Notes under the pieces: generated by a model
Databases searched by the model: none
What the model saw: the letters and a program-made list of their open reading frames with translations, nothing else
Told to the model about the DNA's origin: nothing
Part shown: positions 15,245-23,475 of the stretch, one piece after another
Layout of the letters: each line of letters begins with the position of its first letter
How positions within the stretch are numbered: the first letter of the stretch is position 1
Origin: Oxalobacteraceae bacterium OM1
GTDB taxonomy: Bacteria; Pseudomonadota; Gammaproteobacteria; Burkholderiales; Burkholderiaceae_D
Direction of reading: 5' to 3'
Assembly (NCBI GenBank): GCA_004570315.1
Contig: SPQI01000290.1
Span: 1 to 45,834, forward strand
DNA length: 45,834 nucleotides
Position numbers and translations under genes: made by a program

Positions 15245-16480
15245 ATGCGATCATTTTTGCCGTCCCCGACGAATCTTCTTGCAAGCGCATGCCTCATTTT
15301 GCTGTCCGCCTGCGCTGGAACGCCGAACACGGCCGGGGACCACATCGGCAGCGAACGCGCTGTCGTGGCAAGGCGCAGTGCGGCAGACCCGTGCGCACTC
15401 CCGCCAGCCGATGTGTCGTGGCAGGTTGCGCCGCCTGCGACACTGGGTTTTGCTCCGGATAAGCTCTGCAACACCCTCCGAGGCGTCGCTGGCGGCGCCG
15501 ACAATGTGCATGGCCTCTTGGTGGAACGCCACGGCAAACTCCTCGCCGAAGTCTATCGCTCCGGTACCGACACGCCGATCAATTCTTCCCTGATCGCTCA
15601 GCTTCTGCCCGGCACGGCGACCGCATTTTCGTCGGATACCTTGCATGACGTGCGCTCGGTGAGCAAAAGCGTGATTGGCCTGCTGACCGGCATTGCGATC
15701 GGGCGCGAGCAACTGCATGTCAATGACAAGGTCCTTGATCTTTACCCGGAGCTGGCAAGCCTGCGTACGCAGGGACGCGAGAACATCACAGTGCAACATC
15801 TGCTGACCATGAGCGCGGGCCTGGAATGGCAAGAGATGTCGCATGGGTGGTTGACGAGCAGCGAAACGCCATTGCTGTGGCGGCGTCAGCCGGTGTCGTA
15901 TTACCTCAACCGCACGTTGGTCACCAAGCCGGGCGAGGTATTCAACTATGCCGGTGGCGCGACCGCGGTGTTGGCGGACCTGCTGGTGCGTGTCAGCGGC
16001 AGGCCGTTGGAACAGCTCGTGCGGGAAGATCTGTTTGGTCCGCTCAATATCACCAGCTGGGAATGGGTGCCCAATCTTCGCGGTGTGCCCATGGCCTATG
16101 CCGGCCTGCGCCTTCTGCCACGCGACATGCTCAAGATAGGCCGGCTGGTCAACAATCAAGGTCGCTGGCTGGGCCGGCAGGTCGTGCCGCAAAACTGGAT
16201 TGTGGACATGCAACGACAGCATGTCGCGGCGCGACTTCCTTTCATGGGCATGAAGGGCGGCGAAGTGGGCTATGGCTACCAATGGTGGAACGGCACCGTG
16301 GACTGGCATGGCAAGCCACTTCGCTGGACTGCGGCAATCGGCAACGGCGGGCAGCGCATAGCCGTCGTACCGGAACTGGACCTGACCGTCGTCGTGACCG
16401 CTGGCGACTATGGCTCCCCAGCGATACAGACTGCAGTCGGCCGCATTGTCGCCGCGGTGCTGGACGTCATCGAGCGTTGA
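15245..16480 (+). CDS. Lipoprotein serine hydrolase, beta-lactamase (class C-like) family
   Basis: Protein of 411 residues. A lipoprotein signal peptide ends with the lipobox LSAC (Cys23), so it is probably membrane-anchored on the periplasmic side. The class C/esterase fold is shown by SVSK at residues 138-141 (nucleophile Ser138, Lys141), Tyr235 in NYAGG as the second catalytic element, and GNGGQ in place of the KTG motif. LLTMSAGLEW and YGYQWW are also typical. Enzymes with this motif set are more often esterases or peptidases than true beta-lactamases. The start at 15245 is set by the signal sequence; the frame is open back to 15164. It shares direction with the DsrE-like gene. Confidence 0.88.
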   Translation: MRSFLPSPTNLLASACLILLSACAGTPNTAGDHIGSERAVVARRSAADPCALPPADVSWQVAPPATLGFAPDKLCNTLRGVAGGADNVHGLLVERHGKLLAEVYRSGTDTPINSSLIAQLLPGTATAFSSDTLHDVRSVSKSVIGLLTGIAIGREQLHVNDKVLDLYPELASLRTQGRENITVQHLLTMSAGLEWQEMSHGWLTSSETPLLWRRQPVSYYLNRTLVTKPGEVFNYAGGATAVLADLLVRVSGRPLEQLVREDLFGPLNITSWEWVPNLRGVPMAYAGLRLLPRDMLKIGRLVNNQGRWLGRQVVPQNWIVDMQRQHVAARLPFMGMKGGEVGYGYQWWNGTVDWHGKPLRWTAAIGNGGQRIAVVPELDLTVVVTAGDYGSPAIQTAVGRIVAAVLDVIER

Positions 16481-16481
16481 C

Positions 16482-16514
16482 TCCCGGCGGCATGCCATCG
16501 CACTGCCGCCGGGA
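16482..16514. terminator. Bidirectional terminator hairpin
   Basis: TCCCGGCGGC (16482-16491) pairs perfectly with GCCGCCGGGA (16505-16514), loop 13 bases. It sits between the convergent stops of the beta-lactamase-like gene (16480) and the MFS gene (16536), the expected place for a shared terminator. Confidence 0.65.
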
Positions 16515-16535
16515 CGAAGCATCAGGTCCGCGACA

Positions 16536-17747
16536 TCAGGTCTGCGACACCGGAATCGGCTGGCGCTCTCCTGCGGCTGCCAGAATCGCAAGAACCGCGG
16601 CGATCAGCGCGCAGCCCGCTACCTGAATGATGCCGGCGGTCGACCATCCGAAATCTTCTTTCAGCACGCCGAGCAGATAACCCGCGAACGCTGCCGGGAT
16701 GTAGAGGCTTGCGACGAACAGGCCGGATGCATAGGAAGCCTTTTCACGCTTGACCGATTTGATGATGCCCGCCGACAGGTTGGAATAGACCATCCCGCTG
16801 ATCGCGCCGCCGAACACGAAGGAGAACAGGATGTGCAGCGCCAGCGAATGGCCGAGTCCCGCGAACAGAATGCCGCCGGCGCCTGCCGAAATCACGAGCG
16901 ACACGAACAGCAGCTTGCGGTAATCGTATTTGTCGCCGAGCCAGCCGCCGAACAGCGAGAGCAGGGCGCCGAAGCCGTAGAAGCTCACCGCCAGGCCCGC
17001 TTCCTTCGGCGTGAAGCCGAGCGACTCGCGCAGGAAGGTCGGGTACAGGCCCAGATAGCCGTAGATGGCGAGGCCGGCGAACACGGTGGCCAGCGCGAGC
17101 GTCATGGGCGTCTTGGCCCAGATCGTATCGGCCAAGCCATCTTCCCGCACGGCGCTCGCGTCCTGTTGCCCGGCCTGGATCTCGGTGAACCACGGCTTGA
17201 CGAAGAGCAGGATCAGGACCAGCACGACGGCGCCCGACACACCGAAGACGACGAAGGGCATCTGCCAGTGCGTCGCGCCGAGAATCGCCGCGCCGAGATT
17301 CGGGCCGATGATGGCGCCGATGCCGAACGTGAAGTTCAGTGAACTTGCGGCCACCGCGCGGTGCTGGAGGAAATAGGTGGTGCCGATGGCCAGCAGGGCG
17401 GTCAGCTGCATGGCTTCGCCCAGTCCGGAGATGAAGCGATACAGCAGCAGGTCGGGCATGCCGGTGGCATACGCCGTGAGGAAGGTGGCGGCGGAAAAGA
17501 TGATCAGCCCGATGACGGCGACGGCGCGCCGCGACATCTTGCCGAGCAGGTAGCCGGTCGGGATGCCGGCCACGCCCATCCCCAGCGTAAACACCGTGGC
17601 CGCGAGTCCGACTTGCGGCAGGCTCAGCCCGAGTGCCTTGCGCACGTCCGGGGCCAGCACGGAAAACAGCTGGCGGTCCATGGCGTTGATCACGTACGAC
17701 ACCAGCAGGATGACGAACATCCCGAGTGCAGCCTTATGCTTGTTCAT
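16536..17747 (-). CDS. MFS transporter of the imide/amide operon
   Basis: Protein of 403 residues with about 12 hydrophobic helices, the usual MFS size. It begins MNKHKAALGMFVILLVSYVINAMDRQLFSVL, and the loop between helices 2 and 3 reads GYLLGKMSRRAV, a form of the MFS signature. It is the last gene of a minus-strand operon after an imidase-like deacetylase and an asparaginase-like enzyme, about 100 bp downstream of the latter. Context suggests uptake of the substrate those enzymes degrade; direction of transport and substrate are inference. Confidence 0.9.
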   Translation of the reverse strand: MNKHKAALGMFVILLVSYVINAMDRQLFSVLAPDVRKALGLSLPQVGLAATVFTLGMGVAGIPTGYLLGKMSRRAVAVIGLIIFSAATFLTAYATGMPDLLLYRFISGLGEAMQLTALLAIGTTYFLQHRAVAASSLNFTFGIGAIIGPNLGAAILGATHWQMPFVVFGVSGAVVLVLILLFVKPWFTEIQAGQQDASAVREDGLADTIWAKTPMTLALATVFAGLAIYGYLGLYPTFLRESLGFTPKEAGLAVSFYGFGALLSLFGGWLGDKYDYRKLLFVSLVISAGAGGILFAGLGHSLALHILFSFVFGGAISGMVYSNLSAGIIKSVKREKASYASGLFVASLYIPAAFAGYLLGVLKEDFGWSTAGIIQVAGCALIAAVLAILAAAGERQPIPVSQT

Positions 17748-17773
17748 CTTTTGTCTCCATCCAAGTGTTATGC

Positions 17774-17791
17774 ATGCCGGGGCTCCGGCAT
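17774..17791. promoter_or_regulatory. Intercistronic hairpin between amidohydrolase and MFS genes
   Basis: ATGCCGG (17774-17780) and CCGGCAT (17785-17791) form a perfect 7-bp stem with a GGCT loop, about 27 bp upstream of the MFS start on the minus strand. It could damp read-through or stabilise the upstream message. Confidence 0.4.
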
Positions 17792-17848
17792 GGTTGTCTC
17801 TCCAGCTCCGGCACGGTGGGGCCGGGCGTTCGTGCAGCCGGACCCGAA

Positions 17849-18880
17849 CTAGTCGGGCACCTCCACCAGCACCGCATTGCTGCGCGCGGTATAGGCTGCG
17901 CGCAGCGCGTCTCCGGTGAGGCCATTGGCGATCAGCAGGCGCAGCAGCAGGCAGGCTTTGCCGCCGTTCAAGTACCCACCCGGAATGGCGCCGCGGGCGA
18001 TCAGGTCCATCTCCGATCCCTTGAAGCCGTACGTGCGCTGAAACACCGGGCCGGATGCGACCCGCGTGGACAGCACCACCGGCATGACGGCCGCCAGCTG
18101 CTCGACCTTCTCCGCGAAATGCGCCGGCAGATGTCCCGCGCCCATGGCGTCGATGACGACGCCGCGATAGCCAAGGCCCGGCAGCGCCGCCAGCATGCGG
18201 CCGTCGTCGCCGAGCGGAACGGTGAGCAGCGCGACGGCTGTGTCGTCGACGCTGGCCGGCCGTGCGAGAGCGCCGATGCGGGGCAGGCTGGCATAGCGGT
18301 GCACGCTGCCTTCGATCACCCGCCCGACCGGACCGAAGCCCGGAGAGGTGAATGCGGACGGCAGGGCGGTGTGCGACTTGTGCACGCGGCTGCCGGCGTG
18401 AATCTCGTCGTTGAGGACGGCCACCGCGCCGATGCCGACGGCTGCGGCGGAGCTGGCCACCGTGACGGCTGCCAGAAGATTCGCCGGACCGTCCGCGCCG
18501 GGTGCCGATGCGCCGCGCATCGCGCCGGTGACGACGACGGGGCGGTTGGACTGAACCAGCGTATCGAGCACGAACGCCGTCTCTTCAATGGTGTCCGTGC
18601 CTTGCACCACAACCGCGCCGGCGAAGCCGTCTTCCATGCGCGTGTCGATGAGTTCCGCGAGGCGGACGAGGTCGCCGAGCGTGAGGGAGGCGCCGGGGAC
18701 CATGGAGAACGACACGACTTCCAGCGTGGCACGGCCGGCCAGCTCGGGCACGGCGCGCACCAGGTCCTCTCCGGTGAGCGTGGGCGTGATGCCGCCAGCC
18801 GCGCCGCTGGCGCCGCTGGCGCCACTTGTCATGGTGATGGTGCCGCCCGTGGAGATCAGCAATACGCGCCGTGAGGTCAT
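17849..18880 (-). CDS. L-asparaginase family amidohydrolase
   Basis: Protein of 343 residues with both asparaginase signatures: STGGTIT near the N-terminus, whose Thr14 corresponds to the nucleophile, and QGTDT at residues 93-97, where Thr95-Asp96 match the second catalytic pair; Lys168 in HKSHT fits the conserved lysine. Most bacterial type I/II enzymes have His before GTDT; here it is Gln93, an unusual variant. There is no signal peptide, so it is cytoplasmic. Its ATG at 18880 overlaps the stop of the imidase-like gene as ATGA, so translation is coupled. In this setting it may hydrolyse the half-amide released by the imidase-like enzyme rather than asparagine. The frame continues upstream to 19246 but that part is antisense-like and not this protein. 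Confidence 0.88.
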   Translation of the reverse strand: MTSRRVLLISTGGTITMTSGASGASGAAGGITPTLTGEDLVRAVPELAGRATLEVVSFSMVPGASLTLGDLVRLAELIDTRMEDGFAGAVVVQGTDTIEETAFVLDTLVQSNRPVVVTGAMRGASAPGADGPANLLAAVTVASSAAAVGIGAVAVLNDEIHAGSRVHKSHTALPSAFTSPGFGPVGRVIEGSVHRYASLPRIGALARPASVDDTAVALLTVPLGDDGRMLAALPGLGYRGVVIDAMGAGHLPAHFAEKVEQLAAVMPVVLSTRVASGPVFQRTYGFKGSEMDLIARGAIPGGYLNGGKACLLLRLLIANGLTGDALRAAYTARSNAVLVEVPD

Positions 18881-19812
18881 GCCGCGTTTCCTCGCTCCGC
18901 CGCGCGCGGCGTGCCCTGCGATTTGTAGATGTCGAGGATCTCCTCGCCGGTGCACATGGCCACGCCCGCATGCGAGAGGATGTAGTCGTACAGCGCTTCG
19001 AGATACTTGATGCGATGCGGCACGCCCGTCAGGTAGGGATGGATCGAGATGGCCATCACGCGCGGAATCGTCGCGCCTTCCTTGTACAGCTGATCGAACT
19101 GATCCCGGCCGCGGCGGAAGATTTCGTCGGAGGGCTGTTGCTGGATCGCGGACATGACAACGTCGTTGATCTCGACGGTGTACGGGACCGAAATCATCTC
19201 GCCGCTGCGGGTCGCGATCGGCACCGGCTGGTCGTCCAGCACCCAATCGGCCACATACTCGATGCCTGCCTCTGCGAGGAGATCGATGGTCTCGGCGGTT
19301 TCGGTCAGGCCGGGGCTTTCCCAGCCGCGCGGCGGCTTACCGGTGAACTTGCGGATCGCCTCGACGGTCTGGCGGATCGCCTGCGCCTGATCCTCGACGC
19401 GATGCATCGGCTTCTGCACGAAGCCGTGGCCCATGAATTCCCAGCCGGCGTCGAGGGCGGCCTGGCAGGCGGCCGGGTACTCCATGCAGGCCGTGCCGTT
19501 CAGCGCCAGCGTCGCGCGCAGTCCGCGCGCTTTCAGCACATCGAGGAAGCGCCAGAAGCCGACCCGCATCCCATACTCGTGCCAGCACCAGTTGGGCACG
19601 TCGGGCAGCAGCGGCTGTCCCATCGGCGGCGGCAGGACTGTGCGCGGCATTGCGTTTTGCGGCAGCCAGTTTTCGATGTTGACGATGGTCCAGACCGCGA
19701 CGCGTGCGTTGTCGGGGAGGACGAAGGGGCGGCGCTGGGTAATGGGTTCGTAGCGTACCCGCTCGCGTGCCGAAGGGCCGGCGGCGGCTTGACCGGAACT
19801 GGGCTCATGCAT
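18877..19812 (-). CDS. PuuE/imidase-like polysaccharide deacetylase family hydrolase
   Basis: Protein of 311 residues of the NodB-homology (polysaccharide deacetylase) superfamily in the branch that contains PuuE allantoinases and bacterial cyclic imide hydrolases. Signs are VAVWTIVNIENWLP near residues 38-51, the metal-site pair His129 and His137 in GHGFVQKPMH, RGWESPGL (162-169), and His258 in AISIHPYLTG. Members of this branch open cyclic amide rings (allantoin, succinimide, hydantoins) in the cytoplasm. It is the first gene of the operon, coupled by ATGA overlap to the asparaginase-like gene. No uricase or other purine-degradation gene is present, which makes a cyclic imide more plausible than allantoin; that is inference. 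Confidence 0.85.
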   Translation of the reverse strand: MHEPSSGQAAAGPSARERVRYEPITQRRPFVLPDNARVAVWTIVNIENWLPQNAMPRTVLPPPMGQPLLPDVPNWCWHEYGMRVGFWRFLDVLKARGLRATLALNGTACMEYPAACQAALDAGWEFMGHGFVQKPMHRVEDQAQAIRQTVEAIRKFTGKPPRGWESPGLTETAETIDLLAEAGIEYVADWVLDDQPVPIATRSGEMISVPYTVEINDVVMSAIQQQPSDEIFRRGRDQFDQLYKEGATIPRVMAISIHPYLTGVPHRIKYLEALYDYILSHAGVAMCTGEEILDIYKSQGTPRAAERGNAA

Positions 19813-19885
19813 GGGACTGCTCCTTGACTGGTGGGTCCGACGCCTTCCCGGCGGCGAAACTCGGAATGCGGTTTGGTTTCTGCTA

Positions 19886-19900
19886 TTCCACTATTTGGAA
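19886..19900. promoter_or_regulatory. IclR operator candidate, copy 1
   Basis: TTCCACTATTTGGAA, perfect 5-bp arms TTCCA and TGGAA around 5 bases. The identical 15-mer (16 with the preceding A) occurs at 20003-20017. It lies 74-88 bp upstream of the imidase-like start on the minus strand. Confidence 0.75.
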
Positions 19901-20002
19901 CTGATTTGCCACCCGGCATGAAGCGTTCCGGGAAGACGAGGCAAAGCTGTACGGGCCATGCTATTTTTCGGCTGAACACAGTGTCAACGGCTTTATCTTT
20001 AA

Positions 20003-20017
20003 TTCCACTATTTGGAA
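20003..20017. promoter_or_regulatory. IclR operator candidate, copy 2
   Basis: TTCCACTATTTGGAA, identical to 19886-19900 with 117 bp between equivalent bases. It ends 7 bp before the IclR ATG at 20025, so binding here should repress the regulator's own gene, as is usual in the family. Confidence 0.75.
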
Positions 20018-20024
20018 GTTTGAA

Positions 20025-20795
20025 ATGACGACTCCGCATGTGCCCGGCGCGCAGACGATCACCCGCGCGGTACGCGCCTTGAAGCTCATTGCCCAGCATG
20101 CGCCGGACGGGGTGCGCCTGACCGATCTGGCGGCAGGGCTGGAGCTGGAACAGCCGACGGCCCATCGGCTGCTGCAGGCGTTGATGAGCGAAGGCATGCT
20201 CGTCCGCGACGGCGCCTCACGCCGCTACACCCTCGGTCCGCTGGTCTTCGAACTCGGCCTGGCATCGACGCATCAGTTCAATCTGCGCGACATCTGCCGC
20301 CCGGTCCTCGAAGCGCTGGCCGAACGCACCGGCGACACCAGTTTTCTCTTCGTCCGCAGCGGCAACGACGCCGTGTGCCTAAGCCGCGTGCAGGGCAGTT
20401 ATCCGATCCAGACGCCTGCCGTGCCGGTGGGCAGCCGGCAGCCCCTCGGCGTCAGCGCCGGCGGACTGGCCCTGCTGAGCTGCCTGTCCGATGCCGAAGT
20501 GGCGCGCACGCTGGAGGCGGTGGCGGCGCGTTTGAGCGTGTATGGCGAGCTCGATGCGGAGGAGTTGCGCAAGCATTGCACGCGCGCGCAGGAGCAGGGA
20601 TTCGCCTACATCGCCAACAAGGCCGTGCCGGGCGTGAGCGCGGTGGGGCTGCCGATCCGCAGCTCGACCGGAACCGCGATTGCGGCGATCACGGTTGCAG
20701 CGACGCAGGCGCGCATGAATGAAAAACGCGTCAAGGAGATCCTGCCGCTGCTGCGCGATGCAGCGGTGGAGATCACTGCATTGTTGCGGCAGTAG
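20025..20795 (+). CDS. IclR family transcriptional regulator
   Basis: Protein of 256 residues, normal for the family. The N-terminal winged helix (about 8-75) reads TITRAVRALKLIAQHAPDGVRLTDLAAGL and then EQPTAHRLLQALMSEGML; the linker and C-terminal GAF-like effector domain follow, with GVSAVGLPI and AAITVAAT typical of its ligand pocket. It is divergent from the imidase-like, asparaginase-like and MFS operon, and two identical palindromes occupy the gap, so it almost certainly governs that operon and itself. The effector is probably the operon's substrate or an intermediate. Confidence 0.94.
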   Translation: MTTPHVPGAQTITRAVRALKLIAQHAPDGVRLTDLAAGLELEQPTAHRLLQALMSEGMLVRDGASRRYTLGPLVFELGLASTHQFNLRDICRPVLEALAERTGDTSFLFVRSGNDAVCLSRVQGSYPIQTPAVPVGSRQPLGVSAGGLALLSCLSDAEVARTLEAVAARLSVYGELDAEELRKHCTRAQEQGFAYIANKAVPGVSAVGLPIRSSTGTAIAAITVAATQARMNEKRVKEILPLLRDAAVEITALLRQ

Positions 20796-20897
20796 CCGAC
20801 GCGGGGAAACATGGCGCAGACATGGGATGCCGGGCGGCCAAAGCAGCCGTCCGATACAGGGCGGTGCAAACTTCGCGCCGTGCGCCGGGATGAAACG

Positions 20898-21389
20898 TCA
20901 GGCGTCGGCGGGCACAAATTCCATGTGCCAGTTCGTCTCCCACGTGTTGCCGCCGTCCTCCGAAAACGCTTGTTCCCAGGTCGGATGTCCTCCCGGATTT
21001 GCATTCCAGATGAAGCGTACTCTGATGGGCTTGCCGTCCAACACATCGTCGGCGTAGAAGTGGCCGACCTGACCGGAAAAGCGGCCGGTCACAGGCACAT
21101 CGAGTCGGTGTGGAGTGCGTCCGTCGAGCCACCAGATTGCCCAGGTTTGCGCTTCAGGATCGAACGAGCGGAAGGCGGCCGCCCGGACTTCGCCTTGAGG
21201 CAGTCGAAGGACATTGTCTTCAACATTCCCATAGCCGCGGAGAATTTTCCGCGTCGAGGATGTGCCGGAAAATTCGGTCCAGTCAGTGCTGCCGGTCAGG
21301 CGCGAATTCAGGCGGCGATGGCGTACGTGCCAATCTCCGATGATGAAGTCGAAGTCGGACGGGGCGGTAGTTTGAACGGTGTTCGGCAT
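20898..21389 (-). CDS. DUF1579-like protein
   Basis: Protein of 163 residues from MPNTVQ at 21389. It reads FDFIIGDWHVRHRRL, then STRKILRGYGNVEDNV, RSFDPEAQTWAIWWLDGR and FIWNANPGGHPTWEQAFSEDGG, the pattern of DUF1579 proteins, which are predicted lipocalin-like beta-barrels of unknown ligand. There is no signal peptide. The frame is open upstream to 21548 but homology-like sequence begins only at 21389. A 25-bp motif shared with the WYL regulator promoter lies 41 bp upstream on the coding strand, so this gene may belong to that regulon. Confidence 0.82.
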   Translation of the reverse strand: MPNTVQTTAPSDFDFIIGDWHVRHRRLNSRLTGSTDWTEFSGTSSTRKILRGYGNVEDNVLRLPQGEVRAAAFRSFDPEAQTWAIWWLDGRTPHRLDVPVTGRFSGQVGHFYADDVLDGKPIRVRFIWNANPGGHPTWEQAFSEDGGNTWETNWHMEFVPADA

Positions 21390-21950
21390 CGGACGGTCAC
21401 CAGGATAAAAGCGCAGCATAAGACGCAAGTAGGGCATTTTTCGCCCTATTACGTAAGCGATAGTCGTCTTGCTGAGGCGATGGTCGTCTTGCTCGCGGCA
21501 CCGTCGCTCTCCCAATTGGGAGAACTGCCAAACGCCTGCTTCAACCACGTGGCGAGGGCGCGCAGTGTGGTCGAACTTGCGTCGCTGCGTTCACCGTCGC
21601 CGGCAATCGCCTGCGTATTGACGCGTCTCCTGGCGGGCACGGTTCGCTCCGCGGCGCTTGAAGACTCGCCCTTGCCAGGCACGACTGAGTTTGAAGATGC
21701 ATTTGTGAACGCATTCTGGGGTGTGATGCAAGCAACGCATTGACGAGCAGATCTGTGGCCAATGCAAAAAATCAGACTTTCGATTCCGAATGCTGCAACG
21801 GCCAAGCCCATTGGACATGGTGCGCCATCGGCAAAACAACCGACACCGGCCGAACCGATAATTAAGTGCGCTATTGAAGCGCGCCGGCGAGTGCGCCGGG
21901 CCGGGGCGAGTGGCAGATGGAGCATGCCAACTCGCGCCGCTGCCGGAGTT
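21390..21950. other. Intergenic region with a shared motif and unresolved frames
   Basis: No gene is confidently called. Overlapping frames exist on both strands (for example plus strand 21479-21743 and minus strand 21449-21925), but none has a family signature or a good ribosome-binding site and they contradict one another. The operator-like motif at 21430-21454 is the only recognised element. Confidence 0.4.
21430..21454. promoter_or_regulatory. Candidate WYL-regulator operator upstream of the DUF1579 gene
   Basis: A 25-bp element starting TAGGGCAT and continuing TTCGCCCTATTACGT. It matches 24340-24364 at 21 of 25 positions and contains an inverted TAGGGC/GCCCTA pair. It lies 41 bp upstream of the minus-strand DUF1579 start. 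Confidence 0.6.
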
Positions 21951-22220
21951 TCAATCGTTCAGGAAATGAATGTCGGGCTGATCGATGACGCCGACTTTTT
22001 GCATGGTCTCGCGCAGATCGGTGGACTCGGCAAATGCCTTAGCGCGGCCAAGATCCTTTGCCTCGAACATCAAGATCACTTCATTGGGATCCTGCGCATC
22101 CCTCAGGACATATTTCTCTGTAAGACCTGCCTCATTCCGCTTGGGAAGGTGAGCGTCGTATCCTGGCTTCCATTGTGCAAAATCCCGCACCTTGTGGCGG
22201 ACGATCATATAGCTGGACAT
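21951..22220 (-). CDS. Small ABM-like dimeric alpha/beta barrel protein
   Basis: Protein of 89 residues. The sequence MIVRHKVRDFAQWKPGYDAH, then EVILMFEAKDLGRAKAFAESTDL, fits the ferredoxin-like half-barrel of the antibiotic biosynthesis monooxygenase-like superfamily, in which strand-helix-strand units form dimers. Many members are annotated as cyclase or heme-degrading-like without proof. The start at 22220 is supported by AGGAGG six bases upstream. It stands alone, with a poorly annotated stretch on each side. Confidence 0.75.
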   Translation of the reverse strand: MSSYMIVRHKVRDFAQWKPGYDAHLPKRNEAGLTEKYVLRDAQDPNEVILMFEAKDLGRAKAFAESTDLRETMQKVGVIDQPDIHFLND

Positions 22221-22659
22221 ATCGCGCCTCCTTTCGAGGGACAGATTAAGAGGAACACCATCGTGGGCAGCGGTCGCCGCCCCAGTCAGTATAGGCGTTG
22301 CTATTGGATTGGCGTTCTTGAGGGCTTCGGTCAGTCCGCAACCGCTTCACAGGAAACGCCATGCGAAGAATGGCTTCTGCATGGGAACAGGCCGCCAGCA
22401 GCACGCCTGCTTCGGCGAACGCCAGAGTCAGGGACGGCGTTGGCAGCTCGCCGGACCGCCGCTCGTTCTGTCATCGACATGTCCTCACATCGCGGCAACC
22501 AGATTGGCAATTTTCCATCTTGCATGGTTTTCAACTGGGACATTTTGTCTCAATGGATGGAAATTGCTTTTCAGTAGAATGCATCAGCACATGCAGCGAC
22601 ACTCTCCTTGCATGTGAAGCTGCTGGAGCGGCGTCTTGAGGTGATTCTCCTCACGATAA
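22221..22659. other. Intergenic region, nothing recognised
   Basis: No gene, repeat or clear hairpin seen in about 440 bases. Short frames on both strands overlap and have no domain or ribosome-binding site. Confidence 0.4.
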
Positions 22660-22923
22660 ATGGTGTCAAGTCATAGCCTGGAAATTCTCAACAAGATGGA
22701 TTGGGTCCCGATAGCCTTCGTTACGTTCAAGGTGCTCGTGTTTGGCACGGGCATGTTCTTCGCCATCAAGTGGCATTACGATAAAGAGAAGGAGGAGCAG
22801 AAGCGCGCGGTGCTGCGCGCGAGCGGCAAGGTGGGCGCAGTCTTCGCGCTGTCGCTCCTGGGCCTGTTGCTCTTCACCTTCGTTCTTGGCAGGACGCTCG
22901 GCTTGGACTTGCCCTTCCCATGA
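22660..22923 (+). CDS. Small two-helix membrane protein
   Basis: Protein of 87 residues with two hydrophobic helices (about 17-35 and 61-78) separated by a charged loop (YDKEKEEQKRAVL). It is a probable inner-membrane protein of unknown function. A later start at MDWVPIAF (22696) would also give an intact protein and cannot be ruled out, since neither start has a strong ribosome-binding site. It converges on the VOC family gene. Confidence 0.6.
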   Translation: MVSSHSLEILNKMDWVPIAFVTFKVLVFGTGMFFAIKWHYDKEKEEQKRAVLRASGKVGAVFALSLLGLLLFTFVLGRTLGLDLPFP

Positions 22924-22960
22924 TGGCGAGCACAAGCGCTGAGCGGCCGGGTTGCCAGGC

Positions 22961-23359
22961 TCAGGCCTTGGGCGCCATCCAGACCAGGTTCCAGAGATGG
23001 CCGTCGAGGTCTTCGAAACCCTGGTCGTACATGAAGCCCTGGTCTTCCGGCGGATGCGGCGTGCGGCCACCGGCGGCGACGGCCTTGGCGATCAGGCTGT
23101 CCACTTCTTCCCGGCTGTCGCACATCAGGCAGAGCACCGCCTCGTTCGCCTGCTTGGCCTGCACGACGGGTTTGCCGATGAGTGTTCCGAAGAAGCTTTC
23201 GGTCGTCAGCATGACATGGATGCTGCCCTCGGCGATGATCATCATGGCCGCGCGTTCGTTGCTGAATTGCGGATCGTACCCGAAGCCGAGCGAGGAAAAG
23301 AAGGCCTTCGACTTGGCCAGGTCCTTGACCGGCAGGTTGATGATGATCTGCTTTTGCAT
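22961..23359 (-). CDS. VOC (glyoxalase/bleomycin-resistance fold) family protein
   Basis: Protein of 132 residues with the paired beta-alpha-beta-beta-beta units of the VOC superfamily: IINLPVKDLAKSKAFFSSLGFGYDPQFSNE at the N-terminus, and GFMYDQGFEDLDGHLWNLVWM at the end, where the last D-x-x-G-H-x-W/x-x segment is the conserved domain end. The extra-large EEVDSLIAKAVAAGG linker is usual. The function of this subgroup is not known; some members are extradiol or lactoylglutathione-lyase relatives. It forms a minus-strand neighbour pair with the small membrane gene and lies about 115 bp downstream of the NIPSNAP gene. Confidence 0.85.
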   Translation of the reverse strand: MQKQIIINLPVKDLAKSKAFFSSLGFGYDPQFSNERAAMMIIAEGSIHVMLTTESFFGTLIGKPVVQAKQANEAVLCLMCDSREEVDSLIAKAVAAGGRTPHPPEDQGFMYDQGFEDLDGHLWNLVWMAPKA

Positions 23360-23475
23360 GTTGTCTCCATGTTGACGATGAGTTGATAAGGGCCTGCATC
23401 CTGACGACGAACGACACCGCCTGAAATCGACAAGGCGCGAAAAGTATTATTTGGCCGGCGATTGCGGTAGTGATG

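Noticed and set aside
15251-16591. 446-residue minus-strand frame
   Set aside because: It is antisense to the serine hydrolase, which has lipobox and SxxK motifs; no family resemblance in the reverse frame.
17849-19246. Longer asparaginase with about 120 more N-terminal residues
   Set aside because: The extension is Arg/Pro-rich antisense-like sequence overlapping the imidase-like gene; the true family start is at 18880 with an ATGA overlap.
21449-21925. 158-residue minus-strand frame and an overlapping plus-strand frame at 21479-21743
   Set aside because: They contradict each other, have no domain and no good ribosome-binding site. Left as unresolved intergenic sequence.
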